DNA of 5,657 nt from an uncultured Eubacteriales bacterium (GTDB taxonomy: Bacteria > Bacillota > Clostridia > UMGS1810), in NCBI GenBank assembly GCA_902493665.1, contig CABUQL010000101.1, positions 1 to 5,657 on the forward strand, read 5' to 3'. A program made the translations under genes and the position numbers. Positions 1 to 5,657 of the stretch are shown here, piece by piece. How positions within the stretch are numbered: position 1 is the first letter of the stretch; each line of letters opens with the position of its first letter. The notes below the pieces were generated by a model that ran no database searches, was not told the DNA's origin, and saw only the letters and a list, made by a program, of their open reading frames with translations.

Positions 1-1
1 T

Positions 2-2824
2 ATCGATAACGGCAGAAGAGGACGTCCCGTTACAGGTCCCGGAAACAGACCTTTAAAATCGCTTTCCGATCTTTTAAAAGGAAAACAGGGACGTTTCAGA
101 CAGAATCTTCTCGGAAAACGTGTTGACTATTCCGGACGTTCGGTTATCGTTGTAGGACCTGAACTTAAAATTTATCAGTGCGGTCTTCCTAAAGAAATGG
201 CACTTGAACTGTTTAAACCTTTTGTAATGAAAAAGCTTGTAGGCGACGGTCTTTGCCATAACATAAAGAGCGCAAAGAGAATGGTTGAAAGAGTGCGTCC
301 CGAAGTTTGGGATATGCTTGAAGATGTAATTAAAGAGCACCCCGTACTTTTAAACCGTGCACCTACGCTTCACAGACTCGGTATTCAGGCATTTGAACCG
401 ATTTTGGTAGAGGGCAGAGCGCTTAAGCTTCATCCTCTTGTGTGCAGTGCTTTTAATGCGGACTTCGACGGTGACCAAATGGCTGTTCACGTTCCGCTTT
501 CACCCGAAGCACAGGCAGAAGCAAGATTCCTTATGCTTTCGGCAAACAACCTCTTAAAACCGCAGGACGGAAAACCTGTCACAGTTCCTACACAGGATAT
601 GGTTTTGGGAAGCTATTACCTTACAATGGTTAAACCGAAAGAAGTTAAAATATTAGATCCCGGCGACACTGATTTTAGTGAAGGCCAGGTTGTAAATTAT
701 CTTACAGACGGCGAAGGCTACGAAGCACTTTGCAAAGTAAACGAGCGTCTTGAAAGAGAAGGCAAAAAGATCGCAACATATACTGAAGAGGGCTGCTTTG
801 CAGGTGAAAAAGGCGAAGGCAAAATGTTTATAAGTGTTGACGAGGCGCTTATGGCTTACGATGCCGGAGTTGTTCAGCTTCATGCTCCGATAAAAGTTGT
901 TTCCGAAAGGGAAGTAGTTCCCGGAAGAATGACGACTCATCTTATAGATGCAACTGTAGGAAGACTTATTTTCAATGCAAATATTCCTCAGGATTTGGGA
1001 TTTGTTAAAAGAAAACCCGAAAATCCCGAAGATAAGGCAAACTTTGAACTTGAAATTTCGTTCGTTGCGGGCAAAAAAGGCTTGGGTCAGATTGTTGACA
1101 AGTGCATAAGAGTTCACGGCGTTACAGATACTGCCGCAGTTCTTGACAGCATTAAATCACTCGGATTTAAGTATTCCACAAAGGGCGCAATCACAATCAG
1201 CGTATCCGATATGGAAATCCCTGCTGCAAAGAAAACTCTTCTTGAAAATGCGCAGAAAGAAATCGATTCAATCACAAAAGACTTTAAGCGCGGTCTTATT
1301 GCAGACGAAGAACGTCATAATATGCTTGTTCAGGTTTGGAGCGAAACTGTTGATAAAGTAACGGATGCGCTTGTTGACAACCTTGATAAATACAATCCTA
1401 TTTATATGATGGCAACCTCGGGTGCCCGCGGTAGTATCGACCAGATTAGACAGCTTGCAGGTATGCGTGGTCTTATGGCGGATACACAGGGACGTACGAT
1501 TGAAATCCCGATTAAAGCTAACTTCCGTGAAGGACTTAACGTTCAGGAATACTTTATTTCAACTCACGGTGCCAGAAAAGGTCTTACCGATACAGCGCTC
1601 AGAACTGCTGACTCGGGTTACCTTACAAGACGACTTGTTGACGTATCGCAGGATGTTATCATCAGAGAACACGACTGCGGCACCGAAGAATATCTTGTTG
1701 TTAAGGATATTAAAGACGGAAATGAAATCATTGAAGGTTTAAGAGACAGACTTGTGGGAAGAGTTGCGGCTGAAGATGTAATTCACCCCGAAACAGGCGA
1801 AATTCTTAAACACAAAAATGAGCTTATGACAGAGCACGATGCCGATGAAATAGTTAAAGCAGGTATCGAAGAAGTTAAGATAAGAACAATTCTTACTTGT
1901 GAATCTCCGATCGGAGTTTGCGCAAAATGCTACGGTTCAAACCTTTCGTCGGGACGTCTTGTTGATGTCGGCGAAGCAGTTGGTATTATTGCCGCACAGT
2001 CAATCGGTGAACCGGGTACTCAGCTTACAATGAGAACCTTCCACTCGGGCGGTATTGCCGGCGATGACATTACGCAGGGTCTTCCCAGAGTTGAAGAGCT
2101 TTTCGAAGCAAGAAAACCGAAAGGTCTTGCTATTTTGGCTGAAGAAGCCGGTGTTGCAAAGATAAGCGAAAACAAGAATAAGAGAGAAATTACCGTTACA
2201 AATGAAGAAACGGGAAGCTCTATGACATATCTTATACCTTACGGTTCAAGAATTAAAATTGCCGACGGCGACAAGCTTGAAGCAGGTGCAGAGCTTACGG
2301 AAGGTTCTATCAATCCGCATGACCTTCTTAAAATCGAATCTAAAGGGGCCGATGCGGTTCAGCAGTATCTTATTCAGGAAGTACAGCGTGTTTACAGACT
2401 TCAGGGTATCGACATTAACGATAAGCACATTGAGGTTATTGTACGTCAGATGATGCATAAAGTTAAAGTTGAAGATCCGGGTGACACAGATCTTATTGTC
2501 GGCTCAATGGTTGATAAGAGCGAATTTAAGGTTAAAAAGCGTGAAGTTATGGATAAAAACGGTATTGTTCCGACATGCAAGCAGGTGCTTTTGGGTATCA
2601 CAAAAACAGCTCTTGCAACAGATTCGTTCCTTTCAGCCGCTTCGTTCCAGGAAACAACAAGAGTTCTTACCGAAGCTGCAATCAAAGGAAAGAAAGACCC
2701 GCTTATCGGTCTTAAAGAGAACGTTATTATCGGTAAACTTATTCCTGCAGGTACAGGTATGAAAGAATACAGTGACATTGAAGTTGTTACTCCGATAGTA
2801 CAAAGCGATTATGTAGATTTATAA
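2..2824 (+). CDS. rpoC: DNA-directed RNA polymerase subunit beta' (5'-truncated by window edge)
   Basis: This is the beta' subunit of RNA polymerase, which supplies the catalytic magnesium site and much of the DNA clamp. The frame is open from base 2 (IDNGRRGRPVTG), so the start lies upstream; about 300 N-terminal residues are missing compared with E. coli beta', and the ATG at 197 is internal. In order the sequence shows: the switch-2/rudder-side block (GKQGRFRQNLLGKRVDYSGRS, about 80-142); the catalytic NADFDGD motif at 455-475 with its three Asp; the bridge helix (about 1544-1633, FISTHGARKGL); the second zinc site Cys codons at 1676, 1898, 1919 and 1928; the trigger loop MRTFHSGG at 2030-2053; and the conserved C-terminal LLGITK and SFQETTRVLTEA blocks ending at TAA 2822-2824. 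All key residues seen are intact. The oddity is an extra stretch of about 55-60 residues at about 629-805, between YYLT and KGEGK, described separately. Upstream rpoB is expected but not visible. A strong terminator follows 8 bp after the stop. Confidence 0.99.
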   Translation: MDNGRRGRPVTGPGNRPLKSLSDLLKGKQGRFRQNLLGKRVDYSGRSVIVVGPELKIYQCGLPKEMALELFKPFVMKKLVGDGLCHNIKSAKRMVERVRPEVWDMLEDVIKEHPVLLNRAPTLHRLGIQAFEPILVEGRALKLHPLVCSAFNADFDGDQMAVHVPLSPEAQAEARFLMLSANNLLKPQDGKPVTVPTQDMVLGSYYLTMVKPKEVKILDPGDTDFSEGQVVNYLTDGEGYEALCKVNERLEREGKKIATYTEEGCFAGEKGEGKMFISVDEALMAYDAGVVQLHAPIKVVSEREVVPGRMTTHLIDATVGRLIFNANIPQDLGFVKRKPENPEDKANFELEISFVAGKKGLGQIVDKCIRVHGVTDTAAVLDSIKSLGFKYSTKGAITISVSDMEIPAAKKTLLENAQKEIDSITKDFKRGLIADEERHNMLVQVWSETVDKVTDALVDNLDKYNPIYMMATSGARGSIDQIRQLAGMRGLMADTQGRTIEIPIKANFREGLNVQEYFISTHGARKGLTDTALRTADSGYLTRRLVDVSQDVIIREHDCGTEEYLVVKDIKDGNEIIEGLRDRLVGRVAAEDVIHPETGEILKHKNELMTEHDADEIVKAGIEEVKIRTILTCESPIGVCAKCYGSNLSSGRLVDVGEAVGIIAAQSIGEPGTQLTMRTFHSGGIAGDDITQGLPRVEELFEARKPKGLAILAEEAGVAKISENKNKREITVTNEETGSSMTYLIPYGSRIKIADGDKLEAGAELTEGSINPHDLLKIESKGADAVQQYLIQEVQRVYRLQGIDINDKHIEVIVRQMMHKVKVEDPGDTDLIVGSMVDKSEFKVKKREVMDKNGIVPTCKQVLLGITKTALATDSFLSAASFQETTRVLTEAAIKGKKDPLIGLKENVIIGKLIPAGTGMKEYSDIEVVTPIVQSDYVDL
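641..787 (+). repeat. Insertion in rpoC: diverged duplicate of the beta' C-terminal DPGDTD segment
   Basis: These 49 codons form most of an insertion between YYLT (614-625) and KGEGK (809-823). From memory, E. coli beta' has only about six residues between the matching YYMT and KGEG, so the net gain is about 55 residues. The inserted peptide contains EVKILDPGDTDFSEGQVVN, which matches this protein's own C-terminal KVKVEDPGDTDLIVGSMVD at 10 of 19 positions. The rest (VNERLEREGKKIATYTE) resembles the stretch that follows DPGDTD in other bacterial beta' subunits, such as the recalled E. coli NRELEANGKVGATY. The two DNA copies are well diverged, so this is an old event and not a recent or assembly duplication. 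Homology is inferred by eye; function is unknown. Confidence 0.72.
2459..2581 (+). repeat. C-terminal DPGDTD segment of rpoC (parental copy of the internal duplicate)
   Basis: This is the normal family position of the DPGDTD segment, directly before VLLGITK. It is the presumed source of the insertion at 641-787. After the shared DPGDTD core this copy reads KVKKREVMDKNGIVPTCK, and it aligns more loosely to the insertion (shared K-V, R, I and T positions). Beyond the DPGDTD core the insertion looks closer to the typical family C-terminal sequence than this copy does. Confidence 0.65.
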
Positions 2825-2832
2825 AAACAGTC

Positions 2833-2870
2833 AAAGGTGATGTTGTTTAAACAGACAACATCACCTTTTT
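2833..2870 (+). terminator. Rho-independent terminator after rpoC
   Basis: A perfect 14-bp inverted repeat pairs 2833-2846 (AAAGGTGATGTTGT) with 2855-2868 (ACAACATCACCTTT). A G-U and a U-A pair can extend it, leaving a four-base loop, AAAC at 2849-2852. The descending arm runs into five Ts (2866-2870) and further T-rich sequence. It begins 8 bp after the rpoC stop and separates the RNA polymerase transcript from the rnf genes. Confidence 0.93.
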
Positions 2871-2905
2871 GTATTAATTTTTCGGTTATTCTAAATTTTG
2901 ATTGC

Positions 2906-2934
2906 TTGATTTTGCATTTAAATTATGGTATAAT
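2906..2934 (+). promoter_or_regulatory. Sigma-A-type promoter for the rnf operon
   Basis: TTGATT (2906-2911) is a 4 of 6 match to the -35 consensus. A 17-bp spacer leads to a perfect TATAAT -10 (2929-2934). A TG one base before the -10 (2926-2927) makes it an extended -10 element. The flanking sequence upstream is AT-rich. Transcription should start near the G at 2940-2941, which gives an rnfC leader of about 90 nt. Housekeeping-type promoter strength is inferred from motif quality alone. Confidence 0.85.
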
Positions 2935-2967
2935 TAATGGGATTGAATTTTGAAGTGTAAATAAAAC

Positions 2968-3003
2968 AGCTGCGTAAAAATGTATGATATCATGCAGTTT
3001 TTT
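2968..3003 (+). promoter_or_regulatory. Palindrome/hairpin with T-tract in the rnfC leader (possible attenuator or operator)
   Basis: AGCTGCGT (2968-2975) can pair with ATGCAGTT (2992-2999), with two G-U pairs and a 16-nt loop, and six Ts follow at 2998-3003. This has the shape of a weak intrinsic terminator between promoter and ribosome binding site. The same stretch also holds a perfect 10-bp palindrome, ATGATATCAT (2984-2993), extendable to a 16-bp imperfect one (TGTATGATATCATGCA, 2981-2996), which could instead be a protein-binding site. It lies about 28 nt after the predicted start of transcription. I recognise no known riboswitch or T-box. Either role is inference. Confidence 0.4.
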
Positions 3004-3019
3004 CTAAGTTAAACTAAAC

Positions 3020-3024
3020 GGAGG
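3020..3024 (+). promoter_or_regulatory. Ribosome binding site of rnfC
   Basis: GGAGG lies 7 nt before the ATG at 3032, which is an ideal spacing. It fixes the rnfC start, because the encoded N-terminus (SLTFKGGTHPDDKK) matches the usual start of RnfC proteins. Confidence 0.9.
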
Positions 3025-3031
3025 CGATATA

Positions 3032-4318
3032 ATGAGATCCCTTACATTTAAGGGCGGAACACATCCCGATGACAAAAAGTTTGCCACAAAAAACAAACCT
3101 ATTGTTGAGATGGCTCCGTCAAAAGAAATGGTGTATCCGCTTATTCAGCATATCGGCGCTCAGTGCGAACCGATTGTTAATGTCGGTGACAGTGTGCTTG
3201 TCGGTCAGAAAATTGCCGATTCCGACGCATTTGTTTCGGCACCGATACACTCAACCGTTTCGGGAACAGTAAAAGCAATTGAAATGCGCCGCCATCCAAA
3301 CGGAAAAATGGTGAAAAGCATTATAATTGAAAACGATAATCTCAATAAACTGTGCGGCAGTATTAAAAGATATGACGATTTTGAGAAAAAATCAAAAGAA
3401 GAAAAGTTGAAAATAATCCGTGAAGCCGGAATAGTAGGTCTTGGCGGAGCAGGTTTTCCGACGCATATAAAGCTTAATCCCCAAAAAGAAATCGATTATG
3501 CTATAATAAACGGCGCAGAATGCGAGCCTTATCTTACAAGCGACCACAGGGTTATGCTTGAAACTTCGTGGATGGTTGTTGAAGGGTTACGGCTTATCAT
3601 GGGCATTGTCGATGCAAAAAAAGGATATATTGCAATTGAGGAAAATAAAGGCGATGCAATAGAAAAAATGAGCGAAGCCGTAAAAAAATATGATAATATT
3701 GAAGTTGTAAAGCTTAAAACAAAGTATCCTCAGGGAAGTGAAAAACACCTTATAAAAGCGGTTTGCTCACGTGAGGTTCCGTCCGGAAAACTTCCGGCAG
3801 ATGTCGGCGTTGTTGTTGACAATGTTGATACAAGCTGTGCGGTTTATAATGCCGCATACTTCAGACAACCGGTGCTTTCAAGAGTTGTAACCGTTTCCGG
3901 CGGTGCAATTGACAATCCGCAGAATTTCAGAGTAAAAATCGGAAGTTCGTTTGAAGATGTTATAAAAAATGCGGGCGGTTTTGTCGGTGACGTTAAAAAA
4001 GTTGTTATGGGCGGTCCGATGATGGGAATTGCACAGTTTGATTTAAGCGTTCCCGTAGTTAAGACAACCTCTGCTATTTTGGCGTTTGACGCAAACGAGA
4101 TAAACGTAAAGGAAAAAAATCCGTGTATCAGATGCGGAAGCTGCGTTGAAAAGTGTCCGATGCATCTTATGCCGATTTATCTTGCACAGTATGCAGCAAG
4201 CGGCGATCTTAAAAAATGCCTTGAATACAACATTATGGACTGTATAGAATGCGGAGTCTGTTCGTATATTTGCCGAAGCGACAGGCATCCCGTTCAGGCA
4301 ATTAAGCTTGCAAAGTAG
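3032..4318 (+). CDS. rnfC: Ion-translocating ferredoxin:NAD+ oxidoreductase (Rnf complex) subunit C
   Basis: RnfC is the peripheral cytoplasmic subunit of the Rnf complex and is thought to bind NAD(H) and FMN and exchange electrons with the ferredoxin-type subunit RnfB. The 428-residue protein shows the family domains in order: an N-terminal barrel-sandwich domain (about 4-102, FKGGTHPDD, then SAPIHSTVSGTV); a complex-I 51-kDa-like flavin/NADH domain with G-L-G-G-A-G-F-P-T at 136-144 and INGAECEPYLTSD; an SLBB-type domain (about 275-315); the GGPMMG motif; and two 4Fe-4S motifs. The first has Cys 365, 368, 371 and 375 followed by Pro; the second has Cys 404, 407, 410 and 414. The second is followed by Arg415 rather than the usual Pro. 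The protein ends 14 residues after the last Cys, so it lacks the long C-terminal extension of some proteobacterial RnfC. It is the first gene of the operon and is followed by rnfD after 37 bp. Confidence 0.97.
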   Translation: MRSLTFKGGTHPDDKKFATKNKPIVEMAPSKEMVYPLIQHIGAQCEPIVNVGDSVLVGQKIADSDAFVSAPIHSTVSGTVKAIEMRRHPNGKMVKSIIIENDNLNKLCGSIKRYDDFEKKSKEEKLKIIREAGIVGLGGAGFPTHIKLNPQKEIDYAIINGAECEPYLTSDHRVMLETSWMVVEGLRLIMGIVDAKKGYIAIEENKGDAIEKMSEAVKKYDNIEVVKLKTKYPQGSEKHLIKAVCSREVPSGKLPADVGVVVDNVDTSCAVYNAAYFRQPVLSRVVTVSGGAIDNPQNFRVKIGSSFEDVIKNAGGFVGDVKKVVMGGPMMGIAQFDLSVPVVKTTSAILAFDANEINVKEKNPCIRCGSCVEKCPMHLMPIYLAQYAASGDLKKCLEYNIMDCIECGVCSYICRSDRHPVQAIKLAK

Positions 4319-4343
4319 AAAATAAACGCTATGAGAAGAAAAT

Positions 4344-4348
4344 AGAGG
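4344..4348 (+). promoter_or_regulatory. Ribosome binding site deciding the rnfD start
   Basis: AGAGG sits 7 nt before the ATG at 4356. An in-frame GTG at 4350 is only 1 nt away from it, too close to be used, so ATG 4356 is preferred as the rnfD start. Confidence 0.8.
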
Positions 4349-4355
4349 TGTGAAA

Positions 4356-5327
4356 ATGAATAATAAACTTATTGTATCTTATGCTCCTCACATAAGAGAA
4401 GAGGAAAGCGTTACGGGAACAATGCTTGATGTTTTGATAGCGCTTGTGCCTGCGCTTATTATAGGAATTTATTGTTTCGGATTTCGCGCACTTTTGGTAA
4501 CGCTTGTTTCGGCAGCATCGTGTGCGGCATTTGAAACCATCTGGAATTACGTAATTAAAAAACAAAATACGGTTCATGACTTAAGCTGTATTGTAACGGG
4601 TGTGCTTTTGGCATTTTGCCTTCCGCCTTCAATCCCCGTTTGGATGGTTATTATAGGCGACCTTTTTGCAATGGTTGTTGTAAAAGGATTTTTCGGCGGA
4701 CTCGGACAAAACATAGTAAATCCGGCACTTGCGGCAAGAGCTTTTATGATGGCAAGCTGGCCCGTGCAGATGACGCAGTACACCGCACCGCATACAAACC
4801 TTTTTGCGGCGGACGTTGTATCATGTGCAACTCCTCTTGCAAATTATAAAATGGACGGCACAGTTCCCGGAGTTTATGATATGCTTTTTGGAAATATTCC
4901 GGGAGCGATAGGAGAGGTTTCCGCAATATTTCTTATAATCGGAGGAATTTATCTTCTTATGAGAAAAGTTATTACTCCGACCATTCCGCTTACTTATATA
5001 CTTTCTGTAGGAATTTTCGGATTTATATTTAATAAAGCCGGAATGTTTAAAGGTGATTTTGTATTCAGTATGCTCTCAGGCGGAGTAATGCTCGGCGGAA
5101 TATTTATGGCAACGGATTACACAACAAGCCCCATGACGCAGATGGGACAGTTTATATATGCGCTTATGGCAGGATTTATAACCGTCATAATAAGAACGTA
5201 CGGCGGATATCCCGAAGGCGTAACGTACGCAATACTTCTTATGAACATTACGGTTCCGCTTATCGACAGATTTGTAAAACCCAAAAAGTTCGGATACGTT
5301 AAAGAAAAGAAAGCAAAGGAGGCGTAA
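4356..5327 (+). CDS. rnfD: Ion-translocating ferredoxin:NAD+ oxidoreductase (Rnf complex) subunit D
   Basis: RnfD is an integral membrane subunit of Rnf, related to NqrB, that carries a covalently bound FMN and takes part in electron transfer across the membrane. From ATG 4356 it has 323 residues, normal for the family. The start SYAPHIREEES is the typical RnfD N-terminus. About nine hydrophobic stretches are visible (roughly 22-40, 43-65, 78-91, 94-113, 187-204, 210-226, 236-252, 264-281, 286-303). Family motifs are GGLGQNIVNPALAARAF from residue 114, MATDYTTSP from 251 and YGGYPEGVTYAILLMN from 282. The likely flavinylation site is Thr159 in D-V-V-S-C-A-T-P-L (Thr codon 4830-4832). It fits the general D-x-x-S/T-x-A-T pattern used by ApbE-type flavin transferases but has Cys where Gly is common. 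A lysine-rich tail ends the protein. The next gene begins 2 bp after the stop, so coupled translation is likely. Confidence 0.96.
   Translation: MNNKLIVSYAPHIREEESVTGTMLDVLIALVPALIIGIYCFGFRALLVTLVSAASCAAFETIWNYVIKKQNTVHDLSCIVTGVLLAFCLPPSIPVWMVIIGDLFAMVVVKGFFGGLGQNIVNPALAARAFMMASWPVQMTQYTAPHTNLFAADVVSCATPLANYKMDGTVPGVYDMLFGNIPGAIGEVSAIFLIIGGIYLLMRKVITPTIPLTYILSVGIFGFIFNKAGMFKGDFVFSMLSGGVMLGGIFMATDYTTSPMTQMGQFIYALMAGFITVIIRTYGGYPEGVTYAILLMNITVPLIDRFVKPKKFGYVKEKKAKEA
5315..5322 (+). promoter_or_regulatory. Ribosome binding site of rnfG, inside the rnfD 3' end
   Basis: AAAGGAGG, a near-perfect Shine-Dalgarno, lies within the last rnfD codons and 7 nt before the rnfG ATG at 5330. Its position inside rnfD suggests that translation of the two genes is coupled. 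Confidence 0.9.
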
Positions 5328-5329
5328 AA

Positions 5330-5657
5330 ATGAAATCGGAAAAAGGTTTTATTGTAAAACTCGGCTTGATTCTCTTTTTAATTTCCGCAATTTGTGTTTT
5401 TGCGCTTGCACTTTGCAACAGTCTTACAAAAGACAAAATAGCGGCGATTAATCAGAAAAAAGAAGACGAAGCCAAAAAATCCGTTCTTTCATCTGCCGAA
5501 ACATTTAAACAGGCAGATTATAAAAACGACGGCGGTACGGTTATTTTTATAGGCGAAAAGGGCGGCGAAAAAGTCGGCTACTGCGCAAGAGTCACATCAA
5601 AAGGCTTTGGCGGAGATATTGATATGATGGTGGGACTTGACAGCGATTTTGCCATCA
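5330..5657 (+). CDS. rnfG: Ion-translocating ferredoxin:NAD+ oxidoreductase (Rnf complex) subunit G (3'-truncated by window edge)
   Basis: RnfG is a membrane-anchored flavoprotein of Rnf, related to NqrC, with an extracytoplasmic FMN-binding domain that carries a covalent FMN on a Thr. The 109 codons visible give a short basic N-terminus, one transmembrane segment (about residues 8-29, ending FALALCN), a charged Lys/Glu-rich linker (about 34-52), and the start of the FMN-binding domain with G-Y-C-A-R-V at 83-88 and GFGGDIDMMVGLD from residue 92. The latter matches the conserved G-[YF]-G-G-x-I block of the family. The flavinylation S/T-G-A-T motif lies downstream and cannot be checked. The gene follows rnfD by 2 bp with a strong ribosome binding site. 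The C-D-G order matches clostridial rnfCDGEAB operons, so rnfE, rnfA and rnfB are expected next. Confidence 0.94.
   Translation, partial: MKSEKGFIVKLGLILFLISAICVFALALCNSLTKDKIAAINQKKEDEAKKSVLSSAETFKQADYKNDGGTVIFIGEKGGEKVGYCARVTSKGFGGDIDMMVGLDSDFAI

Noticed and set aside
197..199. ATG at 197 as the start of rpoC
   Set aside because: The frame is open and conserved all the way back to base 2, including the GKQGRFRQNLLGKRVDYSGRS block, so 197 is an internal Met and the gene begins outside the window.
653..1117. Antisense open frame of 154 codons across rpoC
   Set aside because: It lies wholly within conserved rpoC, has a composition typical of reverse-strand shadows (Phe, Ser, Cys, Tyr-rich), and no ribosome binding site or recognisable domain.
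2446..2778. Antisense open frame of 110 codons over the rpoC C-terminus
   Set aside because: It is the reverse shadow of the highly conserved ASFQETTRVLTEA region; no independent evidence of coding.
2843..2858. Possible Rex-type operator (TTGTTTAAACAGACAA)
   Set aside because: It resembles a clostridial Rex half-site only superficially. It is fully explained as the top of the rpoC terminator stem-loop, and it lies well upstream of the rnf promoter core.
4331..4345. Four-codon open frame ATG...TAG between rnfC and rnfD
   Set aside because: It is too short, has no ribosome binding site, and is best explained by chance in an AT-rich spacer.
4350..4352. GTG at 4350 as the start of rnfD
   Set aside because: It lies 1 nt after the AGAGG ribosome binding site; ATG 4356 has proper 7-nt spacing and gives the usual RnfD N-terminus.
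1..5657. A new defence, mobile or biosynthetic system hidden in the window
   Set aside because: All but about 250 bases are accounted for by rpoC and rnfCDG. No inverted-repeat ends, transposase, CRISPR repeats, tRNA or unassigned genes are visible on either strand.

Overview
The window is ordinary chromosomal housekeeping DNA, most likely from an anaerobic clostridial Firmicute, possibly an Oscillospiraceae/Ruminococcaceae-like gut bacterium. This assignment is an inference from moderately low GC, strong GGAGG-type ribosome binding sites, an AT-rich sigma-A-type promoter, a Gram-positive-like RNA polymerase beta' sequence, and an Rnf operon that starts in the order C-D-G. All genes lie on the + strand and there are no mobile elements, RNA genes or CRISPR arrays.

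Positions 2-2824 hold the last 940 codons of rpoC (RNA polymerase beta'), cut at its 5' side by the window edge. A perfect 14-bp hairpin with a T-tract follows at once and ends the rpoBC transcript. The 207-bp intergenic region (2825-3031) then contains a near-consensus extended -10 promoter (2906-2934) and a leader of about 90 nt. That leader carries a palindrome/hairpin followed by six Ts (2968-3003), and then a GGAGG ribosome binding site.

Positions 3032-5657 hold rnfC, rnfD and the first part of rnfG. These encode the NADH-side flavin/Fe-S subunit, a membrane subunit carrying a covalent FMN, and the membrane-anchored flavoprotein of the Rnf complex. Rnf couples electron flow between reduced ferredoxin and NAD+ to Na+ or H+ translocation across the membrane. 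The genes are tightly spaced and look co-transcribed; rnfE, rnfA and rnfB would be expected beyond the right edge.

The most interesting observation is inside rpoC. A lineage-type insertion of about 55-60 residues (around 629-805) interrupts the segment just after the catalytic NADFDGD domain. It looks like a second, diverged copy of the beta' C-terminal segment that carries the DPGDTD motif. Lesser points are the leader hairpin/palindrome before rnfC, a Cys-Arg in place of Cys-Pro at the second Fe-S motif of RnfC, a Cys inside the RnfD flavinylation motif, and rnf genes directly after rpoC where Firmicutes usually have the rpsL-rpsG-fusA cluster. I see no sign of an entirely new multi-gene system.
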